Positions 37,236 to 47,975 of a stretch of 64,000 nucleotides of DNA are shown here, in pieces (the first letter of the stretch is position 1; every line of letters begins with the position of its first letter). The stretch is from Oegoconia quadripuncta (lineage: Eukaryota; Arthropoda; Insecta; Lepidoptera; Autostichidae), in assembly GCA_949316235.1 (NCBI GenBank), contig OX438752.1, forward strand, positions 3,371,001 to 3,435,000, given 5' to 3'. The notes under the pieces are model-generated. The model saw nothing but the letters and a program-made list of their open reading frames with translations. It ran no database searches and was not told the origin of the DNA. Both the position numbers and the translations under genes were made by a program.

Positions 37236-37641
37236 TTTTTTTTTTTTTTTTTTTTTTAGTTTTATTTTCTCCTCTAGGAGAAGGCAAAGGGATCTAGCCC
37301 ATAACAGCCATGTCTTATTTATCTTATTTCTTCAGTTTGTAAGTCAGTCTCAGTCAAAACAAGTAATTCGTCGTATACTTGGCGTATACAGAGTCTAGTC
37401 ACGGTCAAGTCATTCTTCAGTAAAGAGGCAGAATGCTTTACAAAAGATTTTGGCGGCTTCTTGTGGGAACCCGAAAGCTCCGTTACGCACTTTAATTTAC
37501 ACTTCCCTTCACTTGTACACTATCACTAACGTTTGCTGCACAATATTCTGCCATTATTAAGCTTCAAAAGTTAGAATGCACAAATTATAAGACTTATAAA
37601 GAAAAATGCTACTTCACTCGCCGAGTTCCCGCCAAAAAGCC
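37236..37641 (-). mobile_element. Retroposon with poly-A and 11-bp target duplication
   Basis: The perfect direct repeat TACCCGACTTA (37225-37235 and 37642-37652) brackets the unit. On the minus strand it ends GGAGAAAATAAAACTAAAAA with a long poly-A, so it came from RNA. It holds a tiny ORF MAEYCAANVSDSVQVKGSVN, stop. A 5'-truncated copy lies at 38944-39142, and a tail fragment at 50515-50562. Could be a SINE-like family or a processed transcript. Confidence 0.75.
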
Positions 37642-37673
37642 TACCCGACTTAATGTGATGTAGCTAGGGCGGG

Positions 37674-38090
37674 GTTTTTTTTTTTTTTTTTATATGAGAG
37701 AGCGGCAAACGAGCATGCGGGTCACCTGATGGAAAGCAATCACCGCCGCCCATGGACACCCGCAACACCAAAAGGGTCACAGATGCGTTGCCGGCCTTTG
37801 AGGAAGGTGTCCACCCCAGAATAAGTAGGGCAGCCTGAGCGATGAGGGATTCTCCAGCACTAATAGTGCTGGTACCCTCCTGGGGTACTAACTCTTTAAA
37901 TACCGCTACCATTCTGGAGAGAGACTGGAAGGTGGGCCTCCGGCGCCCTCGCTCACCGGACGAAGCGCAGTGGCAAAATGCCACTACTCAGACGTCGGTC
38001 TTCTGCGAGAGGGTGGTACTTCCCCGGTCGAGCCGGCCCATTCATGCTGCAAGCTAATAGCTTACAGCGTGGCTCTACCACTACAGTCAC
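37674..38090 (-). mobile_element. GC-rich SINE-like retroposon, copy 2
   Basis: Antisense copy of 9131-9547: poly-T, TATGAGAGAGCGGCAAACGA, CATGCGGGTCACCTGATGG, the body, and GGCTCTACCACTACA at its 5' end. It carries a small insertion (TACTAACTCTTTAAA) relative to copy 1. Confidence 0.75.
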
Positions 38091-38249
38091 TACACTACAG
38101 GGGTCAGTCCGCAACTAACCACGAGCACGATCGCGCGCGACCATTGTGTATTTTTCATAATTTTTGAATTCGCAATAAATTCATACTGTAAAGTTCACGT
38201 TTCATTTTGAGAACCACTTCACACGTTACACATACCATAATCAACATAT

Positions 38250-38610
38250 TTTTGATGCCGCGGAGAATTCGCAGGATGCAATTGGCGTCTTCTGCGATTT
38301 GTCAAAGGATTTGATTGTGTTCATTATGATATATTAATCAGGAAACTACACCATTACGGCATACAAGGTCAGGCTTTGAATCTTTTAAAATCATACTTGT
38401 ATAATAGAATTCAGAGGGTAGATGTTAATGGCACTAAGTCCTCTGGAACTGAGGTCAATATGGGCGTGCCACAAGGTTCAATTCTCGGACCAGTTTTATT
38501 TCTTGTGTACATTAATGACTTGCCTCATCTTGCCCGGAATAGATGTGAAATAGTATTGTTTGCTCTTGAATTAGGGTACATTACACTAGGTGTTATTACA
38601 ATAAGAGCCT
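38250..38610 (+). pseudogene. Jockey-superfamily LINE RT fragment
   Basis: Reads IGVFCDLSKDFDCVHYDIL (motif A), LHHYGIQGQALNLLKSYLYN, GTEVNMGVPQGSILGPVLF (motif B) and VYINDLPHLARN, then loses frame before the YADD box. Flanks give no element ends. Confidence 0.75.
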
Positions 38611-38704
38611 CCTAATTCAGTCGTTACAATGATAATGCAAATATTGGACAATATTAAAGTTTCATACAAAGAAAATCAGCATGCATACAATTAACCGCTT
38701 TTGT

Positions 38705-38935
38705 GCTAAACTGGCGGGATGCATAGGGTTCCTATCATGCGAAATTTACTTGGAACTCATAGATTCCCAAAGTTTTCTTTATTTATTTAATTGAATGATA
38801 TACGTGCAATAGGCTACAAACGCGACCGCCAAATGACACAATTAACGCTTTATTCGATGAAATTTTGAAAAAAAAAATTAACCTACCTTACGCCAATACC
38901 TTCTATTTCACTTACCTAATATGCCCTATAAATTA
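38705..38935 (+). mobile_element. MITE-N right-part copy
   Basis: GGTTCCTATCATGCGAAATT, AATAGGCTACAAACGCGACC, TTAACGCTTTATTCGATGA and TTTCACTTACCTAATATGCC match the family; the left terminus is missing. Confidence 0.65.
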
Positions 38936-38943
38936 ATAAAACC

Positions 38944-39142
38944 CGCCAAAATCTTTTGTAAAACATTCTGCCACTTTACTGAAGAATGACTTGACCGTGA
39001 CTAGACTCTGTATACGCCAAGTATACGACGGTATACTTGTTTTGACTTAGATTGACTTTTAAATCGAAGAAATAAGAGAAATAACACATGGCTTAGATCC
39101 CTTTGCCTTCTCCGAAAGGAGTGAATAAAACGAAAAAAAAAA
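38944..39142 (+). mobile_element. 5'-truncated copy of the 37236 retroposon
   Basis: CCGCCAAAATCTTTTGTAAA, GACTAGACTCTGTATACGCC and TCCCTTTGCCTTCTCCG, then AATAAAACG and poly-A: the reverse complement of 37244-37465, so the two copies form an inverted pair 1.5 kb apart. The duplication boundary at 39042 falls inside it. Confidence 0.75.
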
Positions 39143-40825
39143 ACAGATGTCACCGTCCAATTATTGGCGGGAAAACAATTGTAGAAGAGAAACCCTTCAA
39201 CAGCAATAACTGATCTGGTAATTGCTGTTGAAGGGTTCACGGGAACCGATAACTGCACACGTGATTTTTAATTATCACAAGAGTATGTGAGTAAAGTACA
39301 CTTCATTTCAGAGACACAGATTTTAGAACAATTTTAGAATTCACATCAATTTAATTAAAAAAATTGAAAATATTAACTATGTGCTAACGTAGTGCAATCG
39401 TCTCTACTTTAGATTCTGAAGTAATTAATCTCTGGTTTTGCGTAAATTCTGTTACATGTGATTATCAAAAAATTACAACAGTAAGTTTGTAGATTTCGAA
39501 TCTCGCTAACTCTATATAAACTACTTCAAATATTTTTTTTATCATACAAATTTATTTATTTAAGTATTTATATTTTGACAAACATTTACAAACACAAACA
39601 TCTGCAGATAAAAAATTGTGTCTAGCGCAAAATAAATGAAATAATATACGTTTATTTCGGACAGTAGGATCTATAACAATAAATTGTTGGTCACTAACAA
39701 TATTTAAACCTTAAAAGCAAAGGTGAATCTTAAAGATGAAGTAGGTAGTTATGTAAAATATTACGATAATTTTTCTATCTTAAACTAAATAATGTAATGT
39801 GTACATTATTTAGTTTAATACTATTATAATTATTATTACTACTATTTCGTTTAATAATGTAATGTGTACATTATTTAGTTTAATATAGATAAATTATCTT
39901 AATATTTAAATATCCTAATTAAAATCCTAATTTAAATATTTATCCTATCCTATATAAATATTTATATACATCAAAAACATAAATGTGAAAATGGGAGCCT
40001 CATTCATTCATTATTATTTATTAAGCATTATACTGTCAGGATGACATATCTTACTCTTCTTTTTTTTGATAAAAACTATCAAAGTCAAATTACGACCTTC
40101 AAATATAATTAAATTATCTGCAGAACATGGCATCCATTTAGATCTCAATTCTTTGTCAGCGAAGTCGACACACCCACGTATATACTTTAATATTGAACTT
40201 GGCCCCCATTTTCACATTTGTTTTTGATGGGACATTATTATTATTATTAACACGTTAACTGCCGCGATGCAGACACAATTGAAATTTTTTTTTTTTTTAA
40301 TTTTTTTTTATTACACACAAAAGGACATTATGTCTTTTTGTACAGATATCATTATCAAATCTTTAATATTAGATTTTTTTCATTAACAAACATAAAAAAA
40401 TTAATGCTTGAAATAACATGCACGGTCACCCTTCGAATTATATAGAAACTCACATGTGGCAGGGGATGAGCCCATCGCCATTGGAACGTGTAAGTCTATT
40501 AATGTTTTGTGTGGAAAAATGCCACGTCAAGAGATGGGTTGGTTCTATTCTTTTTACAAGGCAAATCACGCAACACTGCTAAATAAAATATAGTATAAAC
40601 CTTTTTATCATTCGTACATCTATCTACTCCACAGTATTCATCACACTTCTTACCTCACATACACACCATACATACACACCATACATACACACAAAAATAA
40701 ACAGGCTTAGAGCGCGCCGGTCACTGAGAATACATAATTAAAGAAACGGTATCTTTACTCATATGCAACGAGATTCATAACTAATAGGCTGGTAACGCGG
40801 CGCGGAGCACGAACGATTTATATAC
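39143..40825. other. AT-rich non-coding part of the duplicated unit
   Basis: Contains the hairpin AACCCTTCAACAGCAAT / ATTGCTGTTGAAGGGTT (39191-39207, 39221-39237) and the palindrome TTAAACTAAATAATGTA / TACATTATTTAGTTTAA (39780-39796, 39802-39818), half of which repeats near 39845-39885. Tandem ACACACCATACAT occurs near 40662-40690. No coding signal. Confidence 0.6.
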
Positions 40826-41445
40826 ATACATAAAGTCACCTGTAGGCAGAGACCATAGACTTCCACGTGCTACGATCCTGACACACCTCTTTTGCTTTAT
40901 TCATTCTCATACATGCCTGTCGGTTCAGGGTTTACTCTTGTTTTGGCGTTTCTTTAAAACGTCCCTGATTTGAGCACGGTACTTTCGCCGTGTTCTTCTC
41001 CCACCAAAACTACCATTCACATTCGCTTCTAATATCTCTTTTGTTGTCTTCCTTCATTCATCGTCTCCACATGTCTAAACATACCCTTTTCAATCTTTGT
41101 CACGACATTTTCTTTCACACCGGAAAACATTCCTTATCCTATCATTCAAAGTCAACCTACTTATTCTTCACAATTATGTCATTTCTACTACATTTATTCT
41201 ACTTCATTCTTCTTCTGCCATACCCAACGTCAACCTACTTATTCTTCACAATTACGTCATTTCTACTACATTAATTCTACTTCATTCTTCTTCTGCCATA
41301 CCCAACGTCAACCTACTTATTCTTCACAATTACGTCATTTCTACTACATTAATTCTACTTTCATTCTTCTTTTGCCATACCCAACATTCACTCCCGTAAA
41401 TCAGTGTTGGAATAAGCACTCCGCCATGAACAGGCAGACGAGCCT
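40826..41445 (-). pseudogene. RTE-type LINE C-terminus, antisense, unit 1
   Basis: On the minus strand a decayed [13 protein letters not shown]..., TKIEKGMFRHVETM, and GRRTRRKYRAQIRDVLKKR with the end KDRSTWKSMVSAYR correspond to the fragment at 14083-14765. An internal 78-bp minisatellite (41151-41385) has expanded within the former coding region. Confidence 0.6.
41151..41385. repeat. 78-bp minisatellite, 3 copies, unit 1
   Basis: GTCAACCTACTTATTCTTCA starts copies at 41151, 41229 and 41307. The array arose inside the LINE remnant and is copied at 43608-43842. Hydrophobic plus-strand ORFs here are its by-product. Confidence 0.92.
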
Positions 41446-43282
41446 TTTTGGACTTCATCTGGCTTCTCATAAAGGCATGCAGGGCTCCATTCACCTAATT
41501 GACTTAGATTGACTTTTAAATCGAAGAAATAAGAGAAATAACACATGGCTTAGATCCCTTTGCCTTCTCCGAAAGGAGTGAATAAAACGAAAAAAAAAAA
41601 CAGATGTCACCGTCCAATTATTGGCGGGAAAACAATTGTAGAAGAGAAACCCTTCAACAGCAATAACTGATCTGGTAATTGCTGTTGAAGGGTTCACGGG
41701 AACCGATAACTGCACACGTGATTTTTAATTATCACAAGAGTATGTGAGTAAAGTACACTTCATTTCAGAGACACAGATTTTAGAACAATTTTAGAATTCA
41801 CATCAATTTAATTAAAAAAATTGAAAATATTAACTATGTGCTAACGTAGTGCAATCGTCTCTACTTTAGATTCTGAAGTAATTAATCTCTGGTTTTGCGT
41901 AAATTCTGTTACATGTGATTATCAAAAAATTACAACAGTAAGTTTGTAGATTTCGAATCTCGCTAACTCTATATAAACTACTTCAAATATTTTTTTTATC
42001 ATACAAATTTATTTATTTAAGTATTTATATTTTGACAAACATTTACAAACACAAACATCTGCAGATAAAAAATTGTGTCTAGCGCAAAATAAATGAAATA
42101 ATATACGTTTATTTCGGACAGTAGGATCTATAACAATAAATTGTTGGTCACTAACAATATTTAAACCTTAAAAGCAAAGGTGAATCTTAAAGATGAAGTA
42201 GGTAGTTATGTAAAATATTACGATAATTTTTCTATCTTAAACTAAATAATGTAATGTGTACATTATTTAGTTTAATACTATTATAATTATTATTACTACT
42301 ATTTCGTTTAATAATGTAATGTGTACATTATTTAGTTTAATATAGATAAATTATCTTAATATTTAAATATCCTAATTAAAATCCTAATTTAAATATTTAT
42401 CCTATCCTATATAAATATTTATATACATCAAAAACATAAATGTGAAAATGGGAGCCTCATTCATTCATTATTATTTATTAAGCATTATACTGTCAGGATG
42501 ACATATCTTACTCTTCTTTTTTTTGATAAAAACTATCAAAGTCAAATTACGACCTTCAAATATAATTAAATTATCTGCAGAACATGGCATCCATTTAGAT
42601 CTCAATTCTTTGTCAGCGAAGTCGACACACCCACGTATATACTTTAATATTGAACTTGGCCCCCATTTTCACATTTGTTTTTGATGGGACATTATTATTA
42701 TTATTAACACGTTAACTGCCGCGATGCAGACACAATTGAAATTTTTTTTTTTTTTAATTTTTTTTTATTACACACAAAAGGACATTATGTCTTTTTGTAC
42801 AGATATCATTATCAAATCTTTAATATTAGATTTTTTTCATTAACAAACATAAAAAAATTAATGCTTGAAATAACATGCACGGTCACCCTTCGAATTATAT
42901 AGAAACTCACATGTGGCAGGGGATGAGCCCATCGCCATTGGAACGTGTAAGTCTATTAATGTTTTGTGTGGAAAAATGCCACGTCAAGAGATGGGTTGGT
43001 TCTATTCTTTTTACAAGGCAAATCACGCAACACTGCTAAATAAAATATAGTATAAACCTTTTTATCATTCGTACATCTATCTACTCCACAGTATTCATCA
43101 CACTTCTTACCTCACATACACACCATACATACACACCATACATACACACAAAAATAAACAGGCTTAGAGCGCGCCGGTCACTGAGAATACATGATTAAAG
43201 AAACGGTATCTTTACTCATATGCAACGAGATTCATAACTAATAGGCTGGTAACGCGGCGCGGGGCACGAACGATTTATATAC

Positions 43283-43902
43283 ATACATAAAGTCACCTGT
43301 AGGCAGAGACCATAGACTTCCACGTGCTACGATCCTGACACACCTCTTTTGCTTTATTCATTCTCATACATGCCTGTCGGTTCAGGGTTTACTCTTGTTT
43401 TGGCGTTTCTTTAAAACGTCCCTGATTTGAGCACGGTACTTTCGCCGTGTTCTTCTCCCACCAAAACTACCATTCACATTCGCTTCTAATATCTCTTTTG
43501 TTGTCTTCCTTCATTCATCGTCTCCACATGTCTAAACATACCCTTTTCAATCTTTGTCACGACATTTTCTTTCACACCGGAAAACATTCCTTATCCTATC
43601 ATTCAAAGTCAACCTACTTATTCTTCACAATTATGTCATTTCTACTACATTTATTCTACTTCATTCTTCTTCTGCCATACCCAACGTCAACCTACTTATT
43701 CTTCACAATTACGTCATTTCTACTACATTAATTCTACTTCATTCTTCTTCTGCCATACCCAACGTCAACCTACTTATTCTTCACAATTACGTCATTTCTA
43801 CTACATTAATTCTACTTTCATTCTTCTTTTGCCATACCCAACATTCACTCCCGTAAATCAGTGTTGGAATAAGCACTCCGCCATGAACAGGCAGACGAGC
43901 CT
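43283..43902 (-). pseudogene. RTE-type LINE C-terminus, antisense, unit 2
   Basis: Duplicate of 40826-41445, including the minisatellite. Confidence 0.6.
43608..43842. repeat. 78-bp minisatellite, 3 copies, unit 2
   Basis: Same three-copy array, offset by 2457 bp. It predates the duplication. Confidence 0.92.
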
Positions 43903-43996
43903 TTTTGGACTTCATCTGGCTTCTCATAAAGGCATGCAGGGCTCCATTCACCTAATTTCCAAGGTGCGTTATACTAAAGACAGTGGAATTCAACTG

Positions 43997-44050
43997 TAAC
44001 TAGATGGCGCTATGTGTATGTGCGAAGATATTTATTATTTTATTTATTTA
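43997..44050 (+). mobile_element. SINE-A 3' fragment
   Basis: AACTAGATGGCGCTATGTGT then a TATTTATTATTTTATTTATT tail. Confidence 0.7.
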
Positions 44051-44051
44051 T

Positions 44052-44425
44052 ACTGGATGAGTTTTTTTACCGTAAGGAAAATAATAAGGCATATTAGGTA
44101 AGTGAAATAGAAGGTATTGGCATTGGTAGTTTTATTTTTTTTTAAATAGCCCGCTTCCGGCGGTTATTGATTATGCGACTAGCATGATTCCTAAAATTCG
44201 AAATCTATTTAGAACTCATGTTTTCTCCAAGTTTTCTCTATTTATTTAATTTAATGATGCAGTTATGTAGAATAAGATACAAACGCGACCAATTAAATTA
44301 CAAATTTAACGCTTCATTCCATGATGGCTTTGGTAAAAAAAAAATAAACTACCTATGCCAATACCTTCTATTTCACTTACCTAATATGCCCAATTTTTTT
44401 CCTTACGTTAAAAAAACTCTTTCAG
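44052..44425 (+). mobile_element. MITE-N, near full copy
   Basis: Left CTGGATGAGTTTTTTTACCG, AGGCATATTAGGTAAGTGAA, ATAGAAGGTATTGGCATTGG. Right CCAATACCTTCTATTTCACT, TACCTAATATGCCC, CTTACGTTAAAAAAACTC. The inverted arms are about 60-70 bp. No coding capacity. Confidence 0.8.
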
Positions 44426-44914
44426 TATATGCAATAACAAACACAGAAAACGTAAAAGGGCGGCATACAAAAACTGCTTCACTTGCGCTGACCCCTTTTC
44501 ACAAAGAAATCTAAATAACTTCGTTGTTTTTGGAAAACTATATATGGCACTTGTACATTTAAATGTCACTATTTATGCACAGTTTTTTGTGAATAAATTA
44601 TAATGATAGGTAAAGCAGTCTCTGCGTAATGAAGATTCCAACAACATGTGAGTCAGACTGTTCACTTAAAATACACATTTTTTCCTTTGGACAATATTTG
44701 GCACTATCTCATCAAGTTTTTTGACATTGTCCAAATAGCTGAACTCCATTGTGTGTTCCAGCATCATGCACGTAGCATTAAGAGGTTTATTACTACCAAT
44801 CATTTTTATCCAATAACTAATCTAGGTGATTGACAGTGGGTAGGTACGGCATTCATTTTTAAGCGATAATTTGGTTGAGACACCCAATCCCTTCCCTTTT
44901 TCATCTTTTCTGTG
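44426..44914. other. Spacer, possibly 3' UTR of the minus-strand ORF
   Basis: No ORF of note on either strand. If the gene at 44915-45652 is real, part of this is its 3' UTR. Confidence 0.35.
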
Positions 44915-45652
44915 TCACTCCATTTTCGAGTCGTCAACCACAACTACAGGATGAACTTGATTTATTAAGAAATTCAGCGTATCCATTTTCGAGTCACAGA
45001 GCTTCCTCACCTCGGGAGGAATTTCTATCAATAAAAGAGTACCATTATTGAATATCTCCGTATTGATGAGTGACCACTCACTTATCTTTAGTTCTTGCCG
45101 GTGACGGTTTTGTTTCTTAATCACCGTCAAGGGGTCACATGACAGATCTGCCTTGAATCCTGACAGCCATATCGTGACCAAGTATTGTTTTGTTTCTTTA
45201 GGATCTGACGACTGTTCCAAAGACATACTACTATCTACCTCTTCATTGGGTATTTTTTGGATTGCAGATCGCTCAGTCTCACCCTCGTCTTTGCGAATTC
45301 CAGTCGTCACAATCTCCACTTGTTCTTTGTCGCAAGATAGATGTTGCTCCAACATTGCGACATCCTCATCATTATTGTTATGATCTTCTATTTCTACCTG
45401 TCGTTGAACAGCGTCTTGGATCAGTTTACTGTCCCCAGCTTCATGAAGATTAACATTTTCCACTTCCGCAACATTATTGTTACCACATTGTTTACTGGGC
45501 GACTGATTTCGTTCCAATTCATCCCTTTTAATCCCATTAGTCCCTTTTATCGTCACTGTTACATCTTTTCGTATTCCTTTAATTTTTAACGCAGTTTGGA
45601 TATTAGAAAGTGCTCCTTTTTTCTTCTCATGTGTAATTACTGCGGGTGCCAT
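44915..45652 (-). CDS. Hypothetical protein, 245 aa
   Basis: An intact ORF of 245 codons not attributable to a repeat here. The first 45 residues are lysine-rich (ITHEKKKGALSNIQTALKIK); residues 45-150 are acidic and polar and probably disordered. The last 90 look folded: TKQYLVTIWLSGFKADL, LKISEWSLINTEIFNNGTLL, LIEIPPEVRKLCDS. That C-terminal pattern (a W-containing segment, then a beta strand, then L-x-x-x repeats) faintly recalls DUF4780-type domains in insect retroelement-associated proteins, but I cannot confirm it. TTGTTTACAG sits about 11 nt upstream of the ATG on the minus strand, so the exon probably follows a 5' UTR intron. It could be a host gene or a domesticated element gene. Confidence 0.5.
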   Translation of the reverse strand: MAPAVITHEKKKGALSNIQTALKIKGIRKDVTVTIKGTNGIKRDELERNQSPSKQCGNNNVAEVENVNLHEAGDSKLIQDAVQRQVEIEDHNNNDEDVAMLEQHLSCDKEQVEIVTTGIRKDEGETERSAIQKIPNEEVDSSMSLEQSSDPKETKQYLVTIWLSGFKADLSCDPLTVIKKQNRHRQELKISEWSLINTEIFNNGTLLLIEIPPEVRKLCDSKMDTLNFLINQVHPVVVVDDSKME

Positions 45653-46035
45653 TGTATCGAATCTGTAAACAATGAAGTTCGTTGGTTAATTTGGAGGCAA
45701 TGAGTATCAGTCAAATGTAGGTAGATATATTATGACAATAAATAAACCTCGTTAATTGTTCCTACATACAAACTTTACGTCGGTCGGACATGTCACCCTA
45801 ATCCTTCTGTTATTTTCCGAGTTTATCATTAATCACGGCATTTGCAAATAGCAACATTAGAAGTGCCTGTGACTAAGCAGCAAGCTAATGAAAGTAAGTA
45901 AATCGTCACGAATTGCAATTCACTATAACGATTATACTAATTAAAGGGTCCGTGAACCTACTTTAATAAATATGTAGTAAAATTTTGACACCTCAACCAG
46001 TGCTTAATATAGTCTGATAGGGTTAGGTCACTTGA
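45653..46035. other. Upstream region of the hypothetical gene
   Basis: No second exon can be proposed with confidence. AT-rich. Confidence 0.35.
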
Positions 46036-46235
46036 TACGACACGATATTTTTTTGAAGAACATAATTGAGGGAAAGATTGAAGGAAAGAGAGGAAGGGGA
46101 AGACCTAGGCGTAATTACTTTGACCAAGTGAAAGAAAAGGTGAATGTCGTGTCGTACCAAGAGGTTAAAACGTGGGCGGAAAGTAGAGAGACATGGTCGT
46201 TACTCCACCGACAAGAGCATAGCTCTTAAATTGAA
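46036..46235 (+). pseudogene. LINE C-terminal fragment (KRGRGRPRRNYFDQ type)
   Basis: The frame reads IIEGKIEGKRGRGRPRRNYF, DQVKEKVNVVSYQEVKTWAE and SRETWSLLHRQEHSS, stop: the C-terminus of a common insect LINE. Related ends are at 59285-59553 and 60865-60965. Confidence 0.75.
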
Positions 46236-46284
46236 GAAGAAGGGTTAGGTATCGAATCCCCTAACATGAATACACCTCAATCAT

Positions 46285-46870
46285 ATACCGGATGAGACTT
46301 TTTACCGTAAGGAAAAAAATAGAGCATATTAGCTAAAGTTATTGGTATAGGTAGCTTATAATTTTATTTTCAAAGCCACCATCGACTAAAGCTTTGTGTC
46401 ATTTGACAGTCGCGATTGTGGTCTATTCCATTTAATAATAATAATAATAAATGTCTGCACAAACACACAGCACCATCTAGGTCCACAGTAAGCATCTAGG
46501 CTTGTATTATGGATACCAGATGGTTGATAAACTACACAAATACGTTTATATTTTTGTAAATAAATACATGTATCAATGAAAAACATCCATAACTCGGGAA
46601 CACATGTCTGTAATCATCGTACAAACATATGCCCCTAGCGGGATTCGATCCCGCGACCATTTGGTATAGTAGCAGAGTTTCTAACCACTACACCAAACAG
46701 GTCGTCATTACAACATTAAATTAAATAAATAAAAAAAAACTTGGAGAAAATATGAGTCAGCACAGCGAGTGCGGCGATGATGGTTTTGAAATAAAAACGA
46801 AACTACCTATGCCAATAAATGTCATACTTATTTTTTTACTTACTGTAAAAAAACTCATCCGATATATTGT
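46285..46870 (+). mobile_element. MITE-N split by SINE-A
   Basis: Left ATACCGGATGAGACTTTTTA, CCGTAAGG; right CTTACTGTAAAAAAACTCAT, CCGATAT. The internal parts match 44052-44425. The SINE occupies 46442-46706. Confidence 0.8.
46442..46706 (-). mobile_element. SINE-A copy inside MITE-N
   Basis: Preceded by a (TAA)n run. CACAGCACCATCTAGGTCCA, TATGGATACCAGATGGTTG, GGGATTCGATCCCGCGACC and CACTACACCAAACAGGTCGT. Confidence 0.88.
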
Positions 46871-47290
46871 AGATGCACGGTCCCCTACAAAATCAAATTA
46901 ATCAACATCCCCGCGTCTACCACTTACTAACAGATTTATCGTCAGCTATTTAGCCAATAGTTCTAAAGTGAAAATAATTCTTTTTAATGTAGACTGTACT
47001 AGGTTAGCGGGTCACGGTGTAGCCTTTAGCGTTGTAAGACTTATAAAAAATAATAAAATAAAAAGTTTTTATTTCTTTTTAAAAATTTGCTTACAAGTAG
47101 TAAACTGGAGACTCCTTTTAAGTATATAATGATGCATGTGCTAGGAGACTCCGCTCTTCATGACAATTTTTTTAATATTTTTTTTACGTATCTGTACACA
47201 ATGTATTTAATCATCACATCATCAGTGAAATAAAACTAAAGTGTGTGTGTGTGTGCGTGCGTGCGTGCGTGTGTGTGTGTATGTGAGACT
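46871..47290. repeat. Unassigned DNA with (TG)n and a dispersed repeat
   Basis: 47100-47165 is the reverse complement of part of 28205-28280 (GGAGACTCCTTTTAAG). (TG)n with CG variants lies at 47240-47282. No gene. Confidence 0.55.
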
Positions 47291-47666
47291 TGAGTAAGTT
47301 TTCTTAGGCCCTTCGTACACGGCGTCGTAACGTAGGCGTATCGGAATACGCACATAGAACGAGAGCAATTCCATTCATTCTTACGTGTCTTATCATGTAA
47401 ACAAACACATGTCAAAGACATTGTCACACTTCTCTCTCGGATTACACAATAACCATCACTTAAAATGTTGTTGTTTATTAAAGGAACTCACAAATTATTG
47501 AAATCAACCAAGAAACCACTGCAAAATGTCATTTCTAATTCAATGATTTTTCAGTAATCGAAGGAACGAATGAATCACGTCGAAAATATCTGACATTACA
47601 ATGTCTTGATTATCAACGTATCGTAGGTATGTCACGTTTGTTTACATGTTCAAACAAGTCCGCAAA
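47291..47666. other. Unassigned spacer
   Basis: Nothing recognised; minus-strand ORFs near 47236 and 47613 cross repeats. Confidence 0.35.
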
Positions 47667-47975
47667 TAAAGCATTGTCCAGTACAATAACGCGTTCAGGA
47701 TGCTCTTTGGACTGCCACGACACTGCAGTGCGTCTAACATAACATGTTAGCTGAGGCGCATACGGACTGCTTTTTTCAATTATGAGAACGCGTAGCGCCT
47801 CTCTACTAAATCGTGTTCGTGCCAGCACGAACGGCATCTTGAGCGTGTTAGCCCAGCGCTGGGTGACGCCGCTGTGGGCGCGGTGGATGCGGCTGCATGC
47901 TGCTGTTGTTGCAGAGCCTCGTCGTTTTTTACTGTTCTCTAGTTATAGTCCTACTAACACAACTTTCAATTAATT
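47667..47975 (+). pseudogene. LINE RT C-terminus to natural stop
   Basis: VQYNNAFRMLFGLPRHCSAS in one frame, then after a break MRTRSASLLNRVRASTNGIL, SVLAQRWVTPLWARWMRLHA ending YSPTNTTFN. It is followed by a tail with a repeated TTGATTTGA motif (48010-48025). A shorter copy is at 36475. Confidence 0.75.

Larger units (their letters stand above)
39042..43955. repeat. Tandem duplication, 2 x 2457 bp
   Basis: Copies 39042-41498 and 41499-43955 are direct repeats with no gap. I noticed only two substitutions (ACATAATT/ACATGATT near 40733/43190, and GGAGCAC/GGGGCAC near 40806/43263). Each unit carries a retroposon tail, a 17-bp hairpin, AT-rich DNA with a palindrome, and an antisense LINE end with a minisatellite. 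Confidence 0.95.

Noticed and set aside
40990..41399. Overlapping hydrophobic ORFs resembling membrane proteins
   Set aside because: They are the wrong strand of a LINE remnant containing a 78-bp minisatellite; the repeat period is a multiple of three, which keeps frames open.
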